A stretch of DNA of 64,000 bases from Methylomonas koyamae (GTDB lineage: Bacteria; Pseudomonadota; Gammaproteobacteria; Methylococcales; Methylomonadaceae), in contig NZ_AP019777.1 in the NCBI RefSeq assembly GCF_019669905.1, forward strand, positions 4,340,001-4,404,000, in the 5' to 3' direction. Positions 54,293 to 63,649 of the stretch are shown here, one piece after another (within the stretch, counting starts at the first letter, position 1; the number at the start of each line of letters is the position of its first letter). Made by a program: the position numbers and the translations under genes. The notes beneath the pieces were generated by a model that worked only from the letters and a program-made list of their open reading frames with translations, made no database searches and was not told where the DNA came from.

Positions 54293-57174
54293 AGCGAATC
54301 GAGCAGGATTTTGAATTCGGCTATCGGCAGCGGTTTGCCGAACAAATAGCCTTGAAACGCCGCGCAGCGGTTATCTTTCAAAAATGCATGTTGCGCGGCG
54401 GTTTCCACGCCTTCGGCGATCACGTTGAAGCGAAAATTGTTGGCCATATCGATGATGGTTTTTACCAGCACGGCGTCGTTCGGGTCGGATACGACATCGC
54501 GGACAAAACTTTGGTCGATTTTCAATTGGTCTAGCGGCATCTGTTTCAAATACGACAACGACGAATAACCGGTGCCGAAATCGTCCAGCGACAAGCGCAC
54601 GCCCAACGCTTTGAGCCGGTGCATTTTGGCGACGACTTCGCCGACGTCGTCGACGATGACGCTTTCGGTCAGCTCCAGTTTCAAGCGGTCGACATTGATG
54701 TTATGGGCCGAAATCGCCGTGCTGACCGCATCGACGAAGTCCGGCTGGCGAAACTGGTGGGCGCTGACATTGATCGCCAACAGCAGGCCGCGGGTTGCTT
54801 CCTGCTGCTGCCATGCCGCCAATTGCCGGCATGCCGTGTCCAGCACCCAGGCGCCGATCTCCAGAATCAGCGAACTCTCTTCCGCCACCGGAATGAATTG
54901 GGCCGGCGAGACCATGCCGCGTTGCGGGTGCAACCAGCGGATCAGCGCTTCGGCGCCTAAGGGCTTGCCGTTACTGTCGATCTGGATTTGGTAATACAAG
55001 TGCAATTGGCCTTCGGCCAGCGCCTGGCGCAGATCGGCCTCCAATGCGGCGCGGGTTTCCAGCGCCTGCTGCATTTCCGGGTCGTAAAACCGTACCGTGT
55101 TGCGCCCGGAGTTTTTGGCTTGGTACATCGCGATATCGGCCCGCTTCAGAATGTCGCCGGTCGACAAGCCGTCGCCGCAAAACAGGGATACACCGATGCT
55201 CGGCGAGCTGTGGTAAACATGGTTCTCGATGTGGTAAGCCACCGCCAGCGCCGCCCGGATTTTTTCGGCGACCGCAATCAGCTTGTTCGACGCCTGCAAC
55301 GGGTCTTCGCCCAACTCTTCGATCAATACCACGAACTCGTCGCCTCCCAACCGGGCCACGATGTCGCTGCCGCGCACGACAAAACCGATGCGTTTGGCGA
55401 CCTCGATCAGCATCAAGTCGCCATAATCGTGGCCCAAGGTATCGTTCAACATCTTGAATTTATCCATGTCCAGGAACAGTACGGCGCCGTATTGCCTGCT
55501 GCGGGCCGAATTGGCCAAGGCCTGGTTGAAGCGGTCCAGCAACAGGCGCCGGTTGGGCAGCTTGGTCAACGGATCGTAGAACGCCAGATTGCGAATCTCG
55601 GCTTCGGCGCGTTTGCGTTCGGTAATGTCGGTAAAGATCGCCACGTACCCGGTGGTTGCGCCGGCCGGGTTCTTCACGGCGGTAATCGTCAGCCACTTCG
55701 GGTAAATTTGGCCGCTTTTGCGCCGGTCCCAAATCTCGCCGGCCCAGGTACCGGTTTCCAGCAGCCGCGACCACATTTCGCTGTAGAACACGTTATCGTG
55801 CCGGCCGGAACTGAGGATGCTCGGGTTCTTGCCGGCGACTTCCTCGGCACTGTAACCGGTGATTTTCTGAAAAGCGTTATTGACCCGCAAAATATTGCCG
55901 CCGGGATCGCTGATCATGATCGCCGCGTCGGTCTCGAACGTGACTGCGGCGATCCGCATCTCTTCTTCGGCTTGTTTCCGCTCGGTGATGTCGATGGCAA
56001 TGCCGAGCAGATGCGTGGCATTGCCGGCCGCGTCGCGCAAAGCCGTTTTTCGGACGTACAGGCAACGCAATTCGCCCTGCGCCGTCGCCACCACCGACTC
56101 CGGGATATCCAGCGTTTCGGCTGCCGCCAAAGCCTGGCGGTCGCTATCGGCAAACAGATCCGCCTGTTGCGGCGGAAACAGGTCGGCATCGGTTTTTCCC
56201 AATACCTGTTCGGCGCGATAGCCCAACAATTCTTCGCCGGCCCGGTTGAACAATTCGAAGCGTAGATCGTCGGCCCGCTTCAGAAACACGACCGCCGGAA
56301 TGTTCTGGATGACCGATTCCATCAACTGTTTGGCCCGGCGCAGATTCTCGGCGGCGCGTTGGCTGTCGCCCATGTCGCGCCAGACCGAATACATCGCCGG
56401 CCGACCGTCCCACTGAATCTGAGTCAAGGTCACTTCCACCGGCAACAGGGTTCCGTCTAGCCGCTTGTGCGTCCAGTTGAACCGGTGAATGCCGGACCGG
56501 CGCACGATCTCGAACTGTTTGGCAGCTTTGCGCGCCGAAGCCTCGCCGTCGGGCTGGAATTCCGGCGAAATATCCACCGGGTGCAGGTGCAACAGCTCCG
56601 GTTTGCTGCTTAAGCCGAGCGCACGTAAGGCCGCGGCGTTGGCTTCGACGAAGTGTTCGTCGCGAATAAGCCAGGCCGGGTCCGGCATTTGTTCGAATAA
56701 CGAGCGGAAACGGCCTTGGCTTTCGTTCAGCGCGGCCAGGGCGGCTTCGGATTGCACCAGCTCGCTCCTGTAGCGATCGCGGTAGCGGTGCATGGCCTCG
56801 ATCGCCAACGAAACCACGATGCCGTCGAACGCAAACACCGAATTGGCCCAAAACGATAAACGCAGGTTATCTGCCGTAATCGCAAAATAAGGCGGCGTGA
56901 AAAAATAAGTTGCCGCCAGCGCGCCGAGGCCGGTGGCTAGCAAGCCGGCCCGGTAACCGCCAACCGCGGCGGCAACCACCACAGCGGGAAAGAAAGTCAA
57001 ATGCTGCAATTCGGCACTGGCCGGAGCCCATCCGAGCCGCACCAGTAACGCCAGGACGGTCAACAGCGCCGCGAACAAGCAATGCCGCAATCCGCCGCGC
57101 CGGCCGCCGACCAAACTCGGGAATTTGGCGCCTAACCATTCCTGGCCGGTAACGGGCGTAGTATTTTCTGGCAT
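54283..57174 (-). CDS. PAS-GGDEF-EAL cyclic di-GMP enzyme
   Basis: A 963-residue membrane sensor. An N-terminal four-helix DUF4118-like region (about 28-130), three PAS/PAC domains (about 150-525; EQMPDPAWLIRDEHFVEANA, PAVVFLKRADDLRFELFNRA, MISDPGGNILRVNNAFQKIT), a GGDEF domain (about 530-700) with intact RLGGDEFVV, and an EAL domain (about 710-960) with EALIRW, LSLDDFGTGYSSLSYL and IAEGVET follow in order. Key residues of both catalytic domains are present, so it may make or break c-di-GMP; which one dominates is unknown. It is monocistronic. Confidence 0.93.
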   Translation of the reverse strand: MPENTTPVTGQEWLGAKFPSLVGGRRGGLRHCLFAALLTVLALLVRLGWAPASAELQHLTFFPAVVVAAAVGGYRAGLLATGLGALAATYFFTPPYFAITADNLRLSFWANSVFAFDGIVVSLAIEAMHRYRDRYRSELVQSEAALAALNESQGRFRSLFEQMPDPAWLIRDEHFVEANAAALRALGLSSKPELLHLHPVDISPEFQPDGEASARKAAKQFEIVRRSGIHRFNWTHKRLDGTLLPVEVTLTQIQWDGRPAMYSVWRDMGDSQRAAENLRRAKQLMESVIQNIPAVVFLKRADDLRFELFNRAGEELLGYRAEQVLGKTDADLFPPQQADLFADSDRQALAAAETLDIPESVVATAQGELRCLYVRKTALRDAAGNATHLLGIAIDITERKQAEEEMRIAAVTFETDAAIMISDPGGNILRVNNAFQKITGYSAEEVAGKNPSILSSGRHDNVFYSEMWSRLLETGTWAGEIWDRRKSGQIYPKWLTITAVKNPAGATTGYVAIFTDITERKRAEAEIRNLAFYDPLTKLPNRRLLLDRFNQALANSARSRQYGAVLFLDMDKFKMLNDTLGHDYGDLMLIEVAKRIGFVVRGSDIVARLGGDEFVVLIEELGEDPLQASNKLIAVAEKIRAALAVAYHIENHVYHSSPSIGVSLFCGDGLSTGDILKRADIAMYQAKNSGRNTVRFYDPEMQQALETRAALEADLRQALAEGQLHLYYQIQIDSNGKPLGAEALIRWLHPQRGMVSPAQFIPVAEESSLILEIGAWVLDTACRQLAAWQQQEATRGLLLAINVSAHQFRQPDFVDAVSTAISAHNINVDRLKLELTESVIVDDVGEVVAKMHRLKALGVRLSLDDFGTGYSSLSYLKQMPLDQLKIDQSFVRDVVSDPNDAVLVKTIIDMANNFRFNVIAEGVETAAQHAFLKDNRCAAFQGYLFGKPLPIAEFKILLDSLPA

Positions 57175-57441
57175 GAATTCTCTCGCTGACGAATTCGGTT
57201 TGGCTGGGCGATGGCTGCGGACCGCAGGTATCGAGGCGGGCGGCGGGCCAAATCAAGGATAACTTTGTGGGGTATTTTACGCGTTTTGCCGGAGCCGGGG
57301 GGCGGTGGCGCTGCAAAACGCGACCTGAGCCGAGAACTGCGTCCCGGCTCGCCGCTCGACCGCTCGGTTGCGGCCGGCCGGAATCCGGCGGAACGGGAAG
57401 TGCTCTAACAGGTGCCGAGTTGGTTTCGGCCGGGCCGGGCG

Positions 57442-58095
57442 TTAACGGGTGCCGAACACGACGATGGTTTTGCCGTGCGCGGTAATCAAGCCTTTGTCTT
57501 CCAGCTCCTTCAACACCCGTCCGGCCATTTCCCGTGAACAACCGACGATACGGCCGATTTCCTGACGGGTGATATGCAATTGCATGCCGTCGGGATGGGT
57601 AATCGCATCCGGTTCCTTGCACAAATCCAATAACGTCCGGGCAATGCGGCCTTCCACGTCCATGAATGCCAAATCGCGGTATTTGCGGCTGGTGATCAAC
57701 AGCCGGGTCGAGAGTTGTTCGCCCAGTACCGTCAAAATTTCCACGGCATGATCGCGCAAGTCGGTGTTCAACAGCAGCTTGAAACGCTCGTAGCCGATTT
57801 CGGCCATCTGGCATTTGGTCCGGGTTTTTACCGATACGCTGCGGGTTTCGGCGTTTTTGAACACGCCGATCTCGCCGACGAAATCGTGCTTATTCAAATA
57901 CGCCAATATCAGTTCGCGGCCTTCTTCGTCCTCAACGCTCACACTTACCGAACCGTCGACAACGAACAACAATTTATCGCCGATGTCACCCGGGCGAACG
58001 ATGGTTATTTTGGCCGGATAACTTCTAACGTGGCAGAAACGCAGAAAGGCATCCAGGGCGGCGGGAGATATTTTGTTTTGTTTAACAAAGCTCAT
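57442..58095 (-). CDS. crp: CRP/Vfr-type cAMP-responsive regulator
   Basis: A 217-residue transcription factor close in layout to Pseudomonas Vfr and E. coli CRP. The cyclic nucleotide-binding domain (about 15-130) has the phosphate cassette FVGEIGVFKNAETRSVSV. A dimer helix (ILTVLGEQLSTRLLITSRKY) leads to a winged helix with ITRQEIGRIVGCSREMAGRV, the CRP recognition helix type. Whether it answers to cAMP or c-di-GMP is not shown. The divergent OsmC neighbour equals the crp-yhfA pair of E. coli. The shared 128-base spacer has TGTGA-N6 half-site-like DNA near 58110. Confidence 0.92.
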   Translation of the reverse strand: MSFVKQNKISPAALDAFLRFCHVRSYPAKITIVRPGDIGDKLLFVVDGSVSVSVEDEEGRELILAYLNKHDFVGEIGVFKNAETRSVSVKTRTKCQMAEIGYERFKLLLNTDLRDHAVEILTVLGEQLSTRLLITSRKYRDLAFMDVEGRIARTLLDLCKEPDAITHPDGMQLHITRQEIGRIVGCSREMAGRVLKELEDKGLITAHGKTIVVFGTR

Positions 58096-58223
58096 AAGTT
58101 GTAATAATTTTGTGAACTAGTTTGAGTACTTTACCAAGGTGCAGTAGTTTTAGAAAAAAATCAAGACATTTGACAGGTTCGTTGTAAAATCCGCGCCAAT
58201 TTTGTTTTTGGTTAGGATTGATT

Positions 58224-58643
58224 ATGCAGGCAACGATCAAGTGGGTCGACGGCCGGTTGTTCGTCGGAGAATCCGGCAGCGGCCACACCGTCGTGATGGA
58301 CGGGCCGCCGGACCATGGCGGCCGCAATCTCGGCGTCCGGCCGATGGAAATGCTGCTGTTGGGCGTAGGCGGTTGTTCGTCGTTCGATGTGATCGATATT
58401 CTGCAAAAAGGCCGCCACGACATCGTCGATTGCACGGCGGAACTGACCGCGGAACGGGCCGACAGCGTCCCGGCGGTATTCACCAAAATCCATCTGCATT
58501 TCAAGGTAACCGGCAAGAACCTGCCGGCGGCGGCGGTGGAGCGGGCGGTAAAACTATCGGCCGAGAAATACTGTTCCGCGTCCATTATGCTCGGCAGAGC
58601 CGGCGTGGAAATAAGTCATGATTTTGAAGTTATAGAGGGCTGA
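58224..58643 (+). CDS. OsmC family protein (YhfA-like)
   Basis: A 139-residue OsmC/Ohr-fold protein. The two redox cysteines are present in [20 protein letters not shown] and [11 protein letters not shown]. Members reduce organic peroxides or are of unknown role; YhfA of E. coli has the same place beside crp. The ATG at 58224 is preferred to a TTG two codons upstream; TAGGA serves as SD. speD starts 4 bases after its stop. Confidence 0.88.
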   Translation: MQATIKWVDGRLFVGESGSGHTVVMDGPPDHGGRNLGVRPMEMLLLGVGGCSSFDVIDILQKGRHDIVDCTAELTAERADSVPAVFTKIHLHFKVTGKNLPAAAVERAVKLSAEKYCSASIMLGRAGVEISHDFEVIEG

Positions 58644-58647
58644 CCGC

Positions 58648-59427
58648 TTGAGCAAATTACAGTTACACGGGTTTAACAACCTGACCAAATCGCTGAGTTT
58701 CAATATCTACGATGTCTGCTACGCGCCGAAAGAACAGGAAAAAGCCTACATCGAGTATATCGACGAAGCCTACAACGCCAAGCGCCTGACTCAAATCTTG
58801 AAGGACGTCGCCAACATCATCGGCGCCCAGATTCTAAACATCGCCCACCAGGATTACGATCCGCAGGGCGCCAGCGTGACGATGCTGATATCGGAAGGCG
58901 CGGTGATTCCGGCCGGCATGAATTCCGAATCGCCCGGCCCGCTGCCCGACACGATTCTGGCCCATCTGGATAAAAGCCACATTACCGTGCACACCTATCC
59001 GGAAAGCCATCCGGACACCGATATCTGCACCTTCCGCGCCGATATCGACGTATCGACCTGCGGCCAGATTTCACCGCTGAAAGCGCTGAATTACCTGATC
59101 CACAGCTTCGAGTCCGACATCGTCATCATGGACTACCGGGTGCGCGGCTTTACCCGCGATATTTCCGGCCAAAAGCACTACATCGACCACAAGATCAACT
59201 CGATCCAGAACTACATCGCCGAGAGCACCAAAGAGCTGTATCAAATGATCGACGTCAACGTCTATCAGGAGAACATCTTCCACACCAAGATGATGCTGAA
59301 GGAAACCGAGCTGGAAAATTACCTGTTCGAAAAGGAAAGCAATTTCAGCGAGGACGAGAAGCAGGAAATCCAGGAAATGTTGCAGGACGAGATGGCCGAA
59401 ATCTTCTACGGCCGCAATTTCTCTTAA
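58648..59427 (+). CDS. speD: S-adenosylmethionine decarboxylase proenzyme
   Basis: A 259-residue pyruvoyl enzyme that supplies the aminopropyl donor for spermidine. It follows E. coli SpeD (264) from [20 protein letters not shown] to [12 protein letters not shown]. Self-cleavage should occur between Lys109 and Ser110 in [17 protein letters not shown], Ser110 becoming pyruvate. The start is a TTG with a GAGG site 9 bases before it; no ATG is near. It is likely cotranscribed with the OsmC gene and ends at a strong terminator. No speE is adjacent. Confidence 0.95.
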   Translation: MSKLQLHGFNNLTKSLSFNIYDVCYAPKEQEKAYIEYIDEAYNAKRLTQILKDVANIIGAQILNIAHQDYDPQGASVTMLISEGAVIPAGMNSESPGPLPDTILAHLDKSHITVHTYPESHPDTDICTFRADIDVSTCGQISPLKALNYLIHSFESDIVIMDYRVRGFTRDISGQKHYIDHKINSIQNYIAESTKELYQMIDVNVYQENIFHTKMMLKETELENYLFEKESNFSEDEKQEIQEMLQDEMAEIFYGRNFS

Positions 59428-59443
59428 CGGCTATTTCACGCAG

Positions 59444-59482
59444 AACGGCCGCTACGGTTTGCTACCGTAGCGGCCGTTTTCG
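59444..59482. terminator. Strong bidirectional terminator
   Basis: AACGGCCGCTACGGT (59444-59458) pairs with ACCGTAGCGGCCGTT (59464-59478) around a five-base loop: a perfect 15-bp stem followed by TTTTCGTTT. It ends speD and can also serve the convergent Spy-like gene, whose stop is at 59484. Confidence 0.92.
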
Positions 59483-59483
59483 T

Positions 59484-59801
59484 TTAGCGGGCCGACTTTT
59501 GCGCGTCTTCCTGCATCCGCTCTTTGTGTTGCTTACGCAATTCGTCCATTTTCCGCATCTGCTCCGGATTCAATACCTGTTTGATCCGGCTATGCGACTC
59601 TTCGTGAATGGCGCGAAACTTTTCGTGCTGTTCTCTGAAAATCGCTTCCAGTTTGGTTTTTTGCTCCGGCGTCAGTTGCAGCAATTGCGTCAGACTTTCC
59701 AGCTTGTGGTCGACCGGCTGGCCGTAATCGTTCTCGCCGGTATAAGCGAACGCCGCCAGCGGCACCGCCAAAAATGTCGCGAACAGCCATCTTTTTTGCA
59801 T
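59484..59801 (-). CDS. Small periplasmic Spy/CpxP-like helical protein
   Basis: A 105-residue protein with a signal peptide (MQKRWLFATFLAVPLAAFA). The mature chain is all helix, charged and glutamine-rich: QLLQLTPEQKTKLEAIFREQ and VLNPEQMRKMDELRKQHKER. The LTxxQ-like repeats (LTPEQ, LNPEQ) are the signature of the Spy/CpxP family of periplasmic chaperones and stress sensors. Metal-sensing CnrR-type paralogs look alike. The ATG at 59801 starts the signal peptide; the frame is open further up. Confidence 0.8.
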   Translation of the reverse strand: MQKRWLFATFLAVPLAAFAYTGENDYGQPVDHKLESLTQLLQLTPEQKTKLEAIFREQHEKFRAIHEESHSRIKQVLNPEQMRKMDELRKQHKERMQEDAQKSAR

Positions 59802-59877
59802 CGTGGTATTTCCTTTAGAGTGGATTAAAAGCGCGGATTCCGCCAAAGCAAACCGCAGCAACCGGACCAGGAAGCGC

Positions 59878-60705
59878 TCAGAAAACCAGCGGATCCTGCA
59901 CCGGGTGGCAGTCGATGCTGAAGCGTTGCGGCATATCGTCCAGGCGCAACGCGGTCAATTGGCCGCCCCACAGGCAACCGGTATCGATCGAATAACAGTT
60001 GTAGCCCTCGTAATAGCCCAAGGTCGACCAGTGGCCGAAAATGATCCGCAAATCGCGGCTTTTCCGGCCCGGAACCTGGAACCACGGCAGCAAATGCGCG
60101 GGCTGCGTGCCCGGGGCGCCTTTCTGGCCGAAATCCAGCTCGCCGGCGAGCGTGCAATAACGTAGCCGGGTAAAGCAGTTGACCGCAAAGCGCAGTTTTT
60201 CGTTCTTCGGCAAATCGTCCCGCCAAAGCAAAGGCTTGTTGCCGTACATCGAGCGGAAAAACCGCTCGTAATCGCCGCCCTGCATGGCTTGCTCGGTCTC
60301 GCGCGCCATCTGCTCGGTTGTCGCCAAATCCCATTGCGGCGGCAGGCCGGCATGCAGCATGCAATAATCGCCGTCGCGGTAAAACAAACGCTGGTGGCGC
60401 AGCCAGTGGATCAGCTCGTCGCAATCCTCGGCCCGCAACACCGCACCCAAGGTGTCCTTTTTGCCGGCCTTGCTCAAAGACACCACGGTTGCGATCAGGT
60501 GCAGGTCATGGTTGCCCAGAACGGTAATCGCCGACTCGCCGAGGCCTTTGACGAAACGCAGCGTTTCCAGCGACTTGGGGCCGCGATTGACCAGGTCGCC
60601 GGCCAACCATAAGCGGTCGCGGCCCGGATCGAAGTCTATCTGGTCCAGTAACCTGCGGAATTCGTCGTAGCAGCCCTGGATATCACCAATTGCATAAACT
60701 GCCAT
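59878..60705 (-). CDS. apaH: Bis(5'-nucleosyl)-tetraphosphatase, symmetrical
   Basis: A 275-residue metallophosphatase that splits Ap4A into two ADP and removes Np4 caps from RNA. Motifs: VYAIGDIQGCYDEFRRLLDQ, WLAGDLVNRGPKS and VLGNHDLHLIA for the two-metal site, with MLHAGLPPQW later. Length equals E. coli ApaH (280). Its ATG shares one base with the apaG stop (TAATG), so the pair is translationally coupled. Confidence 0.95.
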   Translation of the reverse strand: MAVYAIGDIQGCYDEFRRLLDQIDFDPGRDRLWLAGDLVNRGPKSLETLRFVKGLGESAITVLGNHDLHLIATVVSLSKAGKKDTLGAVLRAEDCDELIHWLRHQRLFYRDGDYCMLHAGLPPQWDLATTEQMARETEQAMQGGDYERFFRSMYGNKPLLWRDDLPKNEKLRFAVNCFTRLRYCTLAGELDFGQKGAPGTQPAHLLPWFQVPGRKSRDLRIIFGHWSTLGYYEGYNCYSIDTGCLWGGQLTALRLDDMPQRFSIDCHPVQDPLVF

Positions 60706-61082
60706 TAGTGCAGGGTGCGGGGGATCGACAGGGTGAATTTAGGGATGGCTGCGTTGAAACTTTCGCCGGTGTCGGCTTGCATCTGGTATTTGCCCTGCAT
60801 CACGCCGACCGGAGTTTCGATCATCGCGGCGCTGGTGTAGCGGAACGAATCGCCCGGATTCAAATGCGGATGTTCGCCGACCACGCCTTCGCCGTTGACC
60901 TCCTGGATCTTACCGTTGGCATCGGTGATCAGCCAATGCCGGGTCAGCAGCTTGGCCGGCGTGGAGCCGACGTTGGTAATCGTAACGGTGTAAGCGAACA
61001 CGTAACGGTTCTGTTCCGGCGAGGATTGCGCCTCGACGTAGTAAGGTTGCGCTTCAACTAAAACTTTGTTTTTTTCGCTCAT
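60705..61082 (-). CDS. apaG: Co2+/Mg2+ efflux-associated protein ApaG
   Basis: A 125-residue ApaG/DUF525 protein, a fibronectin-III-like beta sandwich: YVFAYTVTITNVGSTPAKLL, WLITDANGKIQEVNGEGVVG and TPVGVMQGKYQM. Its biochemical role is not settled. It directly precedes apaH, as in Enterobacteria, and is divergent from the ankyrin protein gene. Confidence 0.94.
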   Translation of the reverse strand: MSEKNKVLVEAQPYYVEAQSSPEQNRYVFAYTVTITNVGSTPAKLLTRHWLITDANGKIQEVNGEGVVGEHPHLNPGDSFRYTSAAMIETPVGVMQGKYQMQADTGESFNAAIPKFTLSIPRTLH

Positions 61083-61149
61083 TGATGGATCATGTAAATC
61101 GGACTTTCGTTTATTTCAACCCAACTGGTAGCCAAACGCAAGCAATCCC

Positions 61150-61659
61150 ATGAACATCCGCAGATTTTGGGGCGCGGCCCTGCTGGCCTTGCCCTTGGCG
61201 GCGTTTGCCGAAGATGCCAAAGATCTGTTCGCCGCTGCCGCCGCCGGCAAAATCGAACGGGTCGAATCGTTGTTGGCCCAGGGCCTGGATGCCAACGGCA
61301 AAATCGACCAAGACCGTACCGCGTTGATGGCCGCCAGTTTCAACGGCAACATCAGAATCGTCAAAACCCTGCTGGCTTACGGCGCCGACGTCAATCTGGC
61401 CGACAAACTCGGCGCCACCGCGCTAACGGATGCTGTCATGTTCGGCAACCCGGATCTGGTCGCTGTGTTGATTGCCGCCGGCGCCAACGTCAATGCCGCC
61501 GACGCCCAAGGGGTCAAAGTCCTCGACAAAGCCAAAAGACTGGGCCGCGACAATATTGTCAAACTACTGGAAGCCGCCGGCGCCAAAGCGCAGGAAGCCA
61601 AGGCCGAGGAAGTAGTCCCAGCCCCAACCGAAGCAAAATCCGAAGAACCCAAAAAATGA
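61150..61659 (+). CDS. Periplasmic ankyrin repeat protein
   Basis: A 169-residue protein with a signal peptide (IRRFWGAALLALPLAAFA) and about three ankyrin repeats: DLFAAAAAGKIERVESLLAQ, TALMAASFNGNIRIVKTLLA, and TALTDAVMFGNPDLVAVLIA with NVNAADAQG. The C-terminal tail is Ala/Glu/Lys-rich (low complexity). It is likely a protein-binding factor in the periplasm. Its stop overlaps the mpl start as ATGA. Confidence 0.85.
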   Translation: MNIRRFWGAALLALPLAAFAEDAKDLFAAAAAGKIERVESLLAQGLDANGKIDQDRTALMAASFNGNIRIVKTLLAYGADVNLADKLGATALTDAVMFGNPDLVAVLIAAGANVNAADAQGVKVLDKAKRLGRDNIVKLLEAAGAKAQEAKAEEVVPAPTEAKSEEPKK

Positions 61660-63023
61660 CCCCAGCAAAACCTCTGCACATCCACATCCTCGGCATCTGC
61701 GGCACCTTCATGGGCGGCTTGGCCCTGATCGCCCGCGAACTCGGCTACAGCGTCAGCGGCTCCGACCAAAACGTTTATCCGCCGATGAGCACCCAGCTCG
61801 AACAGCAAGGCATTCGCTTGATGAACGGCTACCGGGCGGAAAACCTGGATTGCAAACCGGATCTGGTCGTGGTCGGCAATGCGATGTCGCGCGGCAATCC
61901 GGAAGTCGAAGCCGTGTTGAATCTGGGCCTGCCCTATATCTCCGGCCCGCAATGGCTGGCCGAACACGTGCTGCAACACAAATGGGTGTTGGCCGTGGCC
62001 GGCACCCACGGCAAAACCACCACCACCAGCATGTTGAGCTGGATCTTGGAATTCAACGGCTTCAAACCCGGCTTTTTAATCGGCGGTATTCCCTTGAATT
62101 TCGGCATCTCGGCCCGGCTGGGCGAGTCGGATTTCTTCGTCATCGAAGCCGACGAATACGACTGCGCCTTCTTCGACAAGCGCTCCAAGTTCGTCCACTA
62201 CCGGCCCCGCACCGCAATCCTGAACAACCTGGAATACGACCACGCCGACATCTTCGAAAACCTGGACGCGATCAAAAAGCAGTTCCACCATTTGGTCAGA
62301 ACCATACCCGGCCAGGGTTTGATTATCGCTCCCGACTGCGAGAAACACGTCGCCGAAGTGCTGGAAATGGGCTGCTGGACCCCGGTACAAATTACCGCCA
62401 TCGACGCGCCGGCGCCGTGGCAAGCGCAATTGCTGGCCGACGACGGCAGCAGCTTCGCGGTGCATTTCGAAGGCCAAGAGCAAGGCACGGTCGCATGGCC
62501 CCTGACCGGCAAACACAACGTCTACAACGCCCTTTCGGCTATCGCCGCCGCTCGCCACGTCGGCGTGCAAGCGGGCGACGCGATTGCCGCGTTGGCCAAA
62601 TTCCAAAACGTCAAGCGGCGGATGGAAGTTATCGTCAAAAAGAACGGCATCACCGTTTACGACGACTTCGCCCACCACCCGACCGCGATCCAGACCACGC
62701 TGGACGGCCTGCGCAAACAAGTCGGCAACGAAAAAATCCTGGCCATCGTCGAACCGCGCTCCAACACGATGCGCCTGGGCGTGCATACCCAATCGCTGGC
62801 CGAATCGCTGAACCAAGCCGACCGCGCCATCATTTTTCAGCCGGATGGGCTGGGTTGGGATTTGAGCCAATTGTTGAAATACGCCGACAACATCGAGATT
62901 TGCACCGACCTGGACGCCATCGTCGAAACCATCCGCGCCGAAGCCGACGGCGTCTGCCACGTCTTGTTGATGAGCAACGGCAGTTTCGGCGGCATCTACC
63001 AGCGGCTGCGCGACAGTTTATGA
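61656..63023 (+). CDS. mpl: UDP-MurNAc:L-Ala-gamma-D-Glu-meso-Dap ligase
   Basis: A 455-residue Mur ligase that reattaches recycled tripeptide to UDP-MurNAc in peptidoglycan recycling. It opens LHIHILGICGTFMGGLALIA, has the P-loop AVAGTHGKTTTTSML and the carbamylated-Lys region FVIEADEYDCAFFDKRSKFV, and ends with SNGSFGGIYQRL. MurC is the nearest paralog but lacks this start. It overlaps the ankyrin gene upstream (ATGA) and the SelW-like gene downstream (ATGA). Confidence 0.94.
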   Translation: MTPAKPLHIHILGICGTFMGGLALIARELGYSVSGSDQNVYPPMSTQLEQQGIRLMNGYRAENLDCKPDLVVVGNAMSRGNPEVEAVLNLGLPYISGPQWLAEHVLQHKWVLAVAGTHGKTTTTSMLSWILEFNGFKPGFLIGGIPLNFGISARLGESDFFVIEADEYDCAFFDKRSKFVHYRPRTAILNNLEYDHADIFENLDAIKKQFHHLVRTIPGQGLIIAPDCEKHVAEVLEMGCWTPVQITAIDAPAPWQAQLLADDGSSFAVHFEGQEQGTVAWPLTGKHNVYNALSAIAAARHVGVQAGDAIAALAKFQNVKRRMEVIVKKNGITVYDDFAHHPTAIQTTLDGLRKQVGNEKILAIVEPRSNTMRLGVHTQSLAESLNQADRAIIFQPDGLGWDLSQLLKYADNIEICTDLDAIVETIRAEADGVCHVLLMSNGSFGGIYQRLRDSL

Positions 63024-63310
63024 GCCATCGCGTCGAAATCCGCTACTGCACCCAATGCCGCTGGCTGCTGCGCGCCGCCTGGATGGCGCAAGAGCTGTTG
63101 ACCACCTTCGATAGCGAATTAAGCGAACTGGCGCTGCAACCCGGCACCGGCGGCATTTTCGAAGTGTCCGCCGACGGCGTCCCGGTCTGGTCGCGTAAAG
63201 AACGCGGCCGTTTCCCCGAAATCACCGAATTGAAGCAATTGGTCAGAGACGTCATCGCGCCGGAAAGGGATTTGGGACACATCGACCGTAAACCGTCGCC
63301 GCAGTCTTAA
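63020..63310 (+). CDS. SelW/Rdx family thioredoxin-like protein
   Basis: A 96-residue protein with the SelT/SelW/SelH fold: VEIRYCTQCRWLLRAAWMAQ at the N-terminus carries the redox CxxC, where many homologs have CxxU. GGIFEVSADGVPVWSRKERG and FPEITELKQLVRDVI complete the family pattern. It probably acts as a small thiol oxidoreductase. Its ATG overlaps the mpl stop (ATGA), so it is the last gene of the ankyrin-mpl-SelW operon. Confidence 0.87.
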   Translation: MSHRVEIRYCTQCRWLLRAAWMAQELLTTFDSELSELALQPGTGGIFEVSADGVPVWSRKERGRFPEITELKQLVRDVIAPERDLGHIDRKPSPQS

Positions 63311-63649
63311 GCCGGCAGAGCGGACAATGAACCAGCCCGCTCGTCTCCGGTAGCGTAAGCGCAATCCGAGCCCCCGCTGCAACTGTTGGCGGCCCGGATC
63401 GGGCATATACTCATCCCTGCCACCGGGCAAGGCCGAGCTACCGGACCAATTACCGGCCCTAACCCGGGCGGTTAATTCGCCTGCCGCTTCATAAACCTGG
63501 CTCTGCCGGAACCCAGTGCCATTTAGCCCGGCCGGGCAAACCGGTGCTGGGCAAAGCGGCAACATGGGGAGTGCATCGGATCGGTTAGTCAAATAGTTGG
63601 CGGGTTTTCTGCAGCCCGGCACTATCAATTCAATCAAAGGGGGTACAGC
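63311..63649. other. Intergenic spacer, no gene seen
   Basis: 339 GC-rich bases with several short inverted repeats but no clear terminator or promoter. A minus-strand open frame covers it but shows no protein-like pattern. AAAGGGGG at 63636-63643 is the ribosome site of the next gene. Confidence 0.4.

Noticed and set aside
58096..58223. TTGACA and TAAAAT upstream of the OsmC gene as a sigma-70 promoter
   Set aside because: The two boxes are only about 9 bases apart, far from the usual 17.
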